The translations under genes and the position numbers were made by a program. A stretch of DNA of 7,830 nucleotides from DATAYA01 sp036272815. GTDB taxonomy: Bacteria; Pseudomonadota; Alphaproteobacteria; Acetobacterales; Acetobacteraceae. Below are positions 1 through 4,702 of this stretch, piece by piece. Location: assembly GCA_036272815.1 (NCBI GenBank), contig DATAYA010000368.1, positions 1 to 7,830 on the forward strand, in the 5' to 3' direction. How positions within the stretch are numbered: position 1 is the stretch's first letter; every line of letters begins with the position of its first letter. The notes under the pieces were generated by a model that saw only the letters and a program-made list of their open reading frames with translations, did not search any database and was not told the DNA's origin.

Positions 1-250
1 TAAGCCGCGGACCGCGACAGTCCCTCAAGCGCCCACTTGGACGAGGAGTAGCCGGTGGCAAAGTTGCCGGTGATGCCGGCAACCGACCCGATGTTGACGA
101 TCGAGCCGCCTCCGGATTCCCTAATCAGCGGAGCGCAAGTCTGGACGCGCCTGAGAGTGCCGGTGACGTTGATCTCAAAGATCTTGTTCCATCAGTCGAT
201 GTCGACTTTGGGGAACCGCACCAGGGCATTGCTGCCAACGATGTTCTGAT
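1..250 (-). pseudogene. Short-chain dehydrogenase/reductase (SDR) remnant, partial
   Basis: Read on the minus strand, this stretch encodes the middle and C-terminal part of a classical SDR oxidoreductase, an NAD(P)-dependent enzyme. The visible motifs are WNKIFEINVTGT (the helix-4 Asn region), SIVNIGSVAG (catalytic Ser) and GYSSSKWAL (catalytic Tyr-x-x-x-Lys, encoded at 36-50). Upstream, NIVGSNALVRFPKVDID looks like a degraded form of the usual LVNNAG-type strand, and an in-frame TGA at 192-194 separates it from the rest. No Rossmann GxxxGxG motif is found further upstream; the reading runs into a palindromic repeat instead. The gene has therefore lost its 5' end and carries an internal stop. 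The left end runs off the window. The substrate cannot be told. The family call is firm, and inactivation is well supported by the stop and the missing N-terminus. Confidence 0.8.
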
Positions 251-268
251 GGCGGAACCCGCGCGTAT

Positions 269-312
269 GGGGCTCTGCCCTGGACCCCGCCAAGGGCGGA
301 GACCTTGGAACC
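269..312. repeat. Compound palindromic element between VOC gene and SDR remnant
   Basis: Several nested inverted repeats lie here. GGGC (270-273) pairs with GCCC (277-280) around TCT. GCCCTGG (277-283) pairs with CCAAGGGC (290-297) with one bulged base. CCAAGG (290-295) pairs perfectly with CCTTGG (303-308) around a 7-nt loop. It starts 14 nt beyond the VOC stop codon, so on the minus strand it could act as a transcription barrier, but there is no T-run for a classical intrinsic terminator. It resembles the GC-rich dispersed intergenic palindromes seen in Acetobacteraceae genomes; that resemblance is from memory. It also sits where SDR homology ends, so it may mark a rearrangement breakpoint. 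Confidence 0.45.
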
Positions 313-325
313 CTACTTGGCCATT

Positions 326-676
326 TCAGGCATGCGTGAGAATGTTGACCAGCCGTCCGAACGGATCGCGAACGAAGAACCGCCTGACGCCCCACGGCTC
401 GACCACGGGGCCGTGTTCGACCGCAAGCCCTGCCGCGAGCACCCGGCGATGGACGTCGTCGAAGTCATCGACTTCGATCGAGAGGTCCGGGACCGGGGTT
501 CCGGAGCCGCCTTCGGTCGCCACGCTGAGCTGCGGGGCGGCGGTGGCGTCGGATGCGAAGGTCACGATCCACCCGAGGTCCATGACGACCTGCATGCCGA
601 GAACGTCGCCGTAGAAGGCGCGCGCGGCGTCGACCTGCGCCGCCGCGATGTTCGCCACGATCCGCTTGACCGGCAA
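326..676 (-). CDS. VOC family (glyoxalase/bleomycin-resistance fold) protein
   Basis: This encodes a 116-residue single-domain protein of the vicinal oxygen chelate superfamily. It has the typical opening, with a strand followed by FYGDVLGM at residues 21-28, a central PDLSIEVDDFDDVHRRVLAAG segment at 63-83, and the family's closing VRDPFGRLVNIL at 102-113. The length is normal for a half-module VOC protein that works as a dimer. The usual N-terminal metal-ligand His and the C-terminal Glu are not evident (Asn9 and Asn111 lie near those places), so metal-dependent catalysis is doubtful. A ligand-binding or resistance role is as likely as an enzymatic one. The start is TTG at 674-676: a GGAGG sits 6 nt upstream and no ATG is available nearby. 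It is divergent from the GT4 gene that follows. The family is firm; the substrate is unknown. Confidence 0.85.
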   Translation of the reverse strand: MPVKRIVANIAAAQVDAARAFYGDVLGMQVVMDLGWIVTFASDATAAPQLSVATEGGSGTPVPDLSIEVDDFDDVHRRVLAAGLAVEHGPVVEPWGVRRFFVRDPFGRLVNILTHA

Positions 677-682
677 TGGGGG

Positions 683-687
683 CCTCC
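683..687 (-). promoter_or_regulatory. Shine-Dalgarno fixing the TTG start of the VOC gene
   Basis: On the minus strand a perfect GGAGG is followed by CCCCCA and then TTG. The 6-nt spacing is good and decides the start, because no ATG or GTG in this frame is better placed. Confidence 0.65.
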
Positions 688-756
688 GATGGCCCTGATC
701 CTACTCCGGGCCCACGGGGCCTTGAAGGGGCGTCCTTCCACCGGCAGCGTCGGCGG

Positions 757-1999
757 GTGGACGATGCCCTCCTGGCCGCCGCGCATCGGCTCTGGCGCAC
801 TCTGCCGGCCGGCGCACGGCGGCGGCTGCTCGCGAGCGGAGCCGCCGCGCTGGCGCCGCGCCCGGACCGCGTGCCGCCGGACGCAACCGGCGGGGTGATC
901 GTTGGCGGCGAGATCGGGCGGGCGACCGGGCTTCGGCCAATCGGCGCGGCTGATGCTGGCGGGGCTGGCGGCGCTGGGTGTCGCCGGCTGGGGGATCGAG
1001 GCCGGGTTGCGCCTGCCGGGCGACGGGACGGCCGTGCCTCCGTCCGGGCACCTGCCGGATCGAGCGCCGCTGCTGCTGCACGTCAATGCGCCGCTGCTGC
1101 CGGCGGCGCTGCTGCGGCTGCCGCGCAGGCGGCGGGTGATCGGGCATTGGGCGTGGGAGCTGCCGACCATGCCGGCCTCCTGGCACGCCGGCGCCCGCTT
1201 CGTCCATGAGGTCTGGGTGCCGTCGCGCTTCACCGCGGCGGTGGAGGCGCTGGCGCCGGGCCGGGTGCGGGTGGTGCCGCCGCCGCTGGCCGCGAGCCCG
1301 CCACGTCCGGCCGCGCTCGACCGGACGGCGTTCGGGTTGCCGCCGGATGCCGTGGTGACGCTCGCCTCGTTCAATCTTGCGTCCAGTTTCGCGCGCAAGA
1401 ACCCGCTCGGCGCGATCGCCGCGCACCGGGCCGCATCCGGCGAGCGAGCGGACCGGCTGCTGCTGCTCAAGCTCACGCATCCGGAGCATTTCCCCGCCGA
1501 TTTCGCCCGGCTGCGCGCGGCGATCGGGGGGGCTGCGAATATCCGGCTGGAGACCCGCACGCTGCCCGCGGCCGACAGCCATGCGCTGACGGCGTGCTGC
1601 GACGTCGTGCTGTCGCTGCACCGGAGCGAGGGGCTCGGATTGGTGCCGGCGGAGGCGATGCTGCTCGGGCTGCCCGTGGTCGCGACCGGCTGGTCGGGCA
1701 ACATGGACTACATGGACGCCGATTGTGCCGCCCTGGTGGGCTTCACGCTGGTGCCGGCGCGCGACCCGCGCGGCGTGTTCGAGGCGCCGGGCGCGCATTG
1801 GGCGGAGCCGTCGGTCGCGGAGGCGGCGGCGCATCTGCGACGTCTCGCCGGCGACCCGGAGGCGCGGGCGGGCCTGGGTGAGCGCGGGCGGGCGGCGGTC
1901 CTGGCGCGGCTCGGCACGGCGCCGCTGGCGGCGGCGTTGCGTGGGATCGGGCTGCTGGCGGGACCGGCAATTCGCGGCGACCGGGATAACCGGCCGTGA
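757..1999 (+). CDS. GT4-family glycosyltransferase, apparently frameshifted near 934
   Basis: This is a GT-B fold, retaining glycosyltransferase of the GT4 (glycosyl transferases group 1) type, probably cytosolic and acting in surface polysaccharide or LPS assembly. The main frame (902-1999) shows GHWAWELPTMP and EVWVPSRFTAAVEAL, typical of a proteobacterial GT4 subgroup, a Rossmann-like donor domain, and LSLHRSEGLGLVPAEAM with both glutamates of the E-x7-E donor-binding motif, then VVATGWSGNMDYMD. The N-terminal part, GVIVGGEIGRATG, reads in the other frame (stop-free from at least 676), and the motif continues as GQSARLM only after skipping one base at about 934. The joined product would be about 413 residues from GTG 757. 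A TGA at 896-898 limits the downstream frame, so without the shift only a TTG at 902 could start it, giving 365 residues without the motif. GTG 757 is a weak choice with no clear ribosome site; ATG 676 is the alternative and would overlap the VOC start codon. The family is certain; whether the gene is functional is not. Confidence 0.8.
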
Positions 2000-2000
2000 T

Positions 2001-2430
2001 TCAGGATCGGCGCTCGACACGAGCCACTGGCCGGCCGTTCCTCAGATCGACCCTGATCGCGAAGTCGTAGCGATCGAGATCGAGTGCGATGTCGCGGTCG
2101 CGCGGCGACGATGCCCTGGGTACCCGCGCCGGTCCGTTGCACGACGGTCTTTCCTCGGAAGTCCCGGTGCGATATCTCGAAGGGAGAATTGCCGAAATCG
2201 AATCCCGGCGTTGCGCGAGTTCCGACTTCTCCGATGCAGATCTGTGCGAAACCGCTGTCGCGCAATGGCCGCGCCTCCTCCACCGAGCCGACCGTGATGA
2301 TCTGCGACGCGCATTGGCGAAGGCGACGGCGGCGGTGAAGGCACGAAAGACGTCGATGATCGCAACCGCGCCGGTCGCCCGTTTCGCACCGTCGAGCAAG
2401 CTCCCAATCAGGATTTCCAGAGCCAGAGTT
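2001..2430 (-). pseudogene. ComB-family (2-phosphosulfolactate phosphatase-like) remnant
   Basis: Three pieces of one protein are spread over two frames. The N-terminal piece (about 2430-2313) reads GSLLDGAKRATGAVAIIDVF, then RAFTAAVAFAN. The middle piece (2301-2101) reads IITVGSVEEARPLRDSGFAQ, then ICIGEVGTRATPGFDFGNSP and GKTVVQRTGAGTQGIVAA. The C-terminal piece (about 2105-2001) reads IALDLDRYDFAIRVD and ends at a TGA. These match the conserved blocks of the ComB family (COG2045), including GFDFGNSP and the TGAGTQG loop. ComB hydrolyses 2-phosphosulfolactate in coenzyme M synthesis in methanogens; the role of bacterial homologues is unclear. A single missing base at about 2301-2312 breaks the frame: adding one G gives NGASQIITVGS. 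At about 2100 the reading jumps straight to the C-terminal block, so roughly 90-100 codons are missing (estimated from family length). No in-frame start codon sits at the expected place, and a run of seven A lies there (2429-2435). The gene is dead. Confidence 0.82.
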
Positions 2431-2471
2431 TTTTTCCGCGATGCTGCGGAAACCCGGGCATTGGCTTGAGC

Positions 2472-2512
2472 GCGCGAGGTGGATACGCGGGTCGAGCCCG
2501 CGCGTGACGATT
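2472..2512. repeat. Short palindromic element of the alphaproteobacterial dispersed type
   Basis: CGCGGG (2486-2491) and CCCGCG (2497-2502) form a perfect 6-bp stem around TCGAG. On the minus strand the block translates as VTRGLDPRIHLARS, a spurious peptide familiar from dispersed GC-rich palindromes in alphaproteobacterial genomes (recalled knowledge, not searched). It lies between the ComB remnant and the second GT4 gene. It would be swallowed into that gene if the upstream GTG at 2479 were taken as the start. Confidence 0.5.
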
Positions 2513-2553
2513 TCGGCCGCGATATGGCACCACGTTCCTGCCCCGGAAAGACC

Positions 2554-3660
2554 ATGAAACTGCTGGTCTGGCAATGGGGGCGACGCGGCGCGGGGCCGCT
2601 GCTCGCCGCGAGCCTCGCCGCCGGATTTGCCGCGCTGCCGCGGACCGAGGCCGCGCTGTCGCTCGCGGCCGGGGCCGAGCTGCTGGCCGGGCCGGATGCG
2701 CCCGACTGCGCATGGCCGGTCGCGACCTATGCGGGACCGGCCGGGCTGGCGGTGCGGGCTTTGGCGGCGCCGCTTCTGGTGGCGGGCCTGGCGCGGCGGG
2801 TGGCGGCGCTGGCGCCGGACCTGGCGCTGTGCGCGATGCCGGCGGCCCTCGACGGCATGATGGCGGCGACGCTGGCGCGGGCGCGGGTGCCGTGGGCGGT
2901 GATCGTGCACGACGCCACGCCGCATCCGGGCGACAGCGCCGCCTTCGTCCGGCTGATCCAGGCCCGCACCATGCGCCGGGCCAGGGCGCTGGTGGCGCTC
3001 AGCCGGCATGTGGCGGCGCGGCTGGCCGGTGATCCGGCCTCGGCCGGGAAGACGCTGCTGCGGGCGCGGCTGCCGCCGTTCGTCTTCGAGGTCGCCCCGA
3101 TCCCTCCGCCGCGCGCGCATGGCGGGGCGCTGCGGCTGCTCTGCGTCGGCCGGCTGCGGGCCTACAAGGGGCTCGACCTGCTGGCGGACGCGCTAGCCCG
3201 GCTCGGGCCGCGCGACGACCTCGCGGTGCGGATCGTGGGGCAGGGTCCGGCGCTGCCGGCGCTGGCGCGGCTGCGCGCGCTCCCCGGGGTCGTGATCGAG
3301 CGGCGCTGGGTGCCGGAGGCCGAGATGGCGGCACTGCTGGCCTGGGCGGACGCGGTGGTGCTGCCGTATCGCGAGGCGAGCCAGAGCGGGCTCGCGCCGG
3401 CGGCACTGGCGGCGGGCCGGTGGGTGCTGGCAACCGCGGTGGGCGGGCTGCCCGAACAGCTTGCGGGCGCTCCGAACGGGCGGCTCTGCGCGCCGGAGCC
3501 GGATGCGCTGGCGGCGGCGATCACGGCGCTGCTGGCCGAGCCCGCGCCGCTTCCGGTCACGCCCGACGCGGCGGCGTGGCGGGACGAGGCCGCGTCGCTG
3601 CGGGCGGGGCTCGAAGCGGCCCTGTCAGGTCGTCAGGACCAGTGGCCGGGAATCCAGTAA
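2554..3660 (+). CDS. GT4-family glycosyltransferase
   Basis: This encodes a 368-residue GT-B fold glycosyltransferase, likely a cytosolic, membrane-peripheral enzyme that uses a nucleotide-sugar donor. The N-terminal acceptor domain begins MKLLVWQWGRRGAGP and contains WAVIVHDATPHPGD at about residues 114-127. The donor domain has VGRLRAYKGLDLL (198-210), VGQGP (228-232), PYREASQSGLAPAALAAG (271-288) and VGGLPEQL (296-303). The motif keeps Glu274, but the position of the second glutamate of E-x7-E is Ala283, a known variant of the PYREASQSG subgroup rather than decay. ATG 2554 is chosen as start because GGAAAG lies 3 nt upstream and the family's first strand begins there; the longer form from GTG 2479 would run through a palindromic repeat. 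The 3' end overlaps the convergent Gly/Trp-rich gene by 28 nt. Acceptor and linkage cannot be inferred. With the other GT4 and the GT9 gene it suggests an envelope polysaccharide role. Confidence 0.9.
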   Translation: MKLLVWQWGRRGAGPLLAASLAAGFAALPRTEAALSLAAGAELLAGPDAPDCAWPVATYAGPAGLAVRALAAPLLVAGLARRVAALAPDLALCAMPAALDGMMAATLARARVPWAVIVHDATPHPGDSAAFVRLIQARTMRRARALVALSRHVAARLAGDPASAGKTLLRARLPPFVFEVAPIPPPRAHGGALRLLCVGRLRAYKGLDLLADALARLGPRDDLAVRIVGQGPALPALARLRALPGVVIERRWVPEAEMAALLAWADAVVLPYREASQSGLAPAALAAGRWVLATAVGGLPEQLAGAPNGRLCAPEPDALAAAITALLAEPAPLPVTPDAAAWRDEAASLRAGLEAALSGRQDQWPGIQ

Positions 3661-4019
3661 GGCCCGCGCCAGTGGGGCGGAATCCACACCCCCGGCGGCG
3701 CGAAATAGACCGGCGGCCGTACAAAGACGATCGGCGGTGGCACCCCGATCACCACGCCGCCGCCCCAGCAGCAGCGGCCACGCCAGCCCCAGCCCCGACG
3801 CCAGCCACGATTCCACCCGCCGCGGTTCCATCCCCCGCCGCCGTGCCACCCGCCGCGGTTCCATCCCCCACCGCCGTGCCAGCCGCCGCGGTTCCATCCC
3901 CCGCCGCCGCTCCAGGCGAGCGCCGGGGTCGGCCGTGCCGCGAGTGGCACCGCCACGGCGATGGCGGCGGCCGTCCCGACCAACAGGCGGGTAAGCTTCG
4001 TTCTCATCGATGCAGCCAT
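3633..4019 (-). CDS. Secreted Gly/Trp-rich repeat protein
   Basis: This encodes a 128-residue small exported protein of unknown function. Residues 1-35 form a clear Sec signal peptide: basic MRTKLTR, a hydrophobic core GTAAAIAVAVPLAA, and an Ala-x-Ala cleavage site at ALA35/W36. Residues 37-80 are three copies of the 11-residue unit GGGGWNRGGWH, then an Arg/Trp-rich stretch. CC at 83-84 is followed by a proline-rich segment. The C-terminus PPHWRGPYWIPGHW carries the YxWxPGHW-type ending common in short periplasmic or outer-surface proteins of alphaproteobacteria. ATG 4017-4019 is preferred because GAGGT sits 8 nt upstream; a second ATG four codons in (4005-4007) lacks a ribosome site. It lies 86 nt after infC on the same strand and could be read through from it. 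Its 3' end overlaps the convergent GT4 gene. The function is unknown; an envelope or metal-binding role is only a guess. Confidence 0.82.
   Translation of the reverse strand: MAASMRTKLTRLLVGTAAAIAVAVPLAARPTPALAWSGGGGWNRGGWHGGGGWNRGGWHGGGGWNRGGWNRGWRRGWGWRGRCCWGGGVVIGVPPPIVFVRPPVYFAPPGVWIPPHWRGPYWIPGHWS
3817..3915. repeat. Three tandem 33-bp repeats inside the Gly/Trp-rich gene
   Basis: Three adjacent 33-bp units (3817-3849, 3850-3882, 3883-3915) differ at only a few bases. Each keeps the core CCGCCGCGGTTCCATCCCCC except for third-position-type changes after it. In the minus-strand gene each encodes one GGGGWNRGGWH-like unit. The near identity at DNA level suggests recent duplication or slippage, so copy number may vary among strains. 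Confidence 0.85.
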
Positions 4020-4105
4020 CGCGATGCACCTCGCTGTTCAGTCCATCACCATCATTGCCGGAAATATGGCGACGCTGTGCCGAATGACGTGTCGGCCCGT
4101 GACTG

Positions 4106-4642
4106 TCAGCGCGGCGAAAGCACCATTATCATCTGCCGATTCTCCATCCGCGGCATCTGCTCGACCTTGGACTGTGGGTCCATGTCGCCGCGGATGCGCT
4201 CCAGCACCCGCACGCCGATGTCCTGGTGCGCCATCTCGCGGCCGCGGAAGCGGAGCGTGACCTTGACCTTGTCGCCCTCCTCGATGAACGACTTCATCGC
4301 GCGCAGCTTGACCTGGTAGTCGTTCTCGTCGATGTTGGGACGGACCTTGACTTCCTTTATCTCGACGACCTTCTGCTTCTTGCGTGCCTCGTTCTTCTTC
4401 TTCTGCTGTTCGTACTTGAACTTGCCGAAGTCGAGGATCTTGACCACGGGCGGGTCGGCGTTGGGGCTGATCTCCAGCAGGTCGAGCCCAAGCGAAAACG
4501 CGCGGAGCAGCGCCTCGCGGGCGGTCATCACGCCCTGCATCTCGCCTTCCTGGTCGATCAGGCGTACCTGGGCGGAGCGGATCTCCTCGTTCACGCGCGG
4601 CCCGTCGCGGGACGGCGCGGCCTGCATTGGCGGTCTGGGGAT
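4106..4642 (-). CDS. infC: Translation initiation factor IF-3
   Basis: IF-3 binds the 30S subunit, keeps 50S off and checks start-codon and initiator-tRNA pairing. The product is 178 residues from the ATC start (173 from the downstream ATG at 4625-4627), normal for the family. The N-domain starts at DGPRVNEEIR and includes VRLIDQEG and the ISPNADPPVVKILDFGKFKY signature, followed by the Lys-rich linker EQQKKKNEARKKQK. The C-domain contains VRPNIDENDYQVKLR and KVTLRFRGREMAHQDIG, ending near MIMVLSPR. ATC at 4640-4642 is preferred because it lies 8 nt after GAGGAG, while the in-frame ATG is 22 nt away from it. Rare AUU/AUC-type starts are the hallmark of infC and let IF-3 repress its own translation. 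It follows thrS by 60 nt on the same strand, so the two are probably cotranscribed. The rpmI-rplT genes that often follow infC are absent here. Confidence 0.97.
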   Translation of the reverse strand: MPRPPMQAAPSRDGPRVNEEIRSAQVRLIDQEGEMQGVMTAREALLRAFSLGLDLLEISPNADPPVVKILDFGKFKYEQQKKKNEARKKQKVVEIKEVKVRPNIDENDYQVKLRAMKSFIEEGDKVKVTLRFRGREMAHQDIGVRVLERIRGDMDPQSKVEQMPRMENRQMIMVLSPR

Positions 4643-4656
4643 GGGTGTATCTCCTC
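4640..4656 (-). promoter_or_regulatory. infC ribosome-binding site with ATC start codon
   Basis: On the minus strand GAGGAG (plus-strand 4651-4656) is followed by ATACACCC and then ATC (4640-4642). The ATC is in frame with all of IF-3 with no intervening stop. The thrS gene just upstream uses the same GAGGAG with the same 8-nt spacing before its ATG, which supports reading ATC as the true start. The expected consequence is autogenous control, because IF-3 discriminates against non-AUG/GUG/UUG starts. Confidence 0.75.
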
Positions 4657-4702
4657 TAAGTGGGCTATAGGCGCGAGTTGTGCCGCAACCGCGGGGCGCG
4701 GA

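Noticed and set aside
2036..2410. Riboswitch or ncRNA in the gap between the two GT4 genes
   Set aside because: The gap is explained by the ComB-family protein remnant on the minus strand, with family blocks in order.
562..3120. Long minus-strand open frames (562-1704, 701-2020, 1708-3120)
   Set aside because: They are Arg/Pro/Gln-rich shadow frames opposite the GT4 genes, with no family motifs. The last only becomes meaningful over 2101-2301, where it carries the middle of the ComB-like remnant.
3817..3915. CRISPR-like array
   Set aside because: The 33-bp units are directly adjacent with no unique spacers and code in frame for a repeat protein.
4079..4096. Hairpin GCCGA/TCGGC just after infC as a terminator
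   Set aside because: Only a 5-bp stem with an 8-nt loop and no T-run on the minus strand; too weak to call.
3420..4319. Plus-strand frame with PAAVPSPAAVPPAA repeats
   Set aside because: It is the antisense of the GGGGWNRGGWH repeats and part of infC. The opposite strand has a signal peptide, a ribosome site and a real C-terminal motif.
4689..4701. CCGCG/CGCGG hairpin right after the thrS stop
   Set aside because: A 5-bp stem with a 3-nt loop is expected by chance in such GC-rich sequence and no T-run follows, so there is no support for a terminator or attenuator between thrS and infC.
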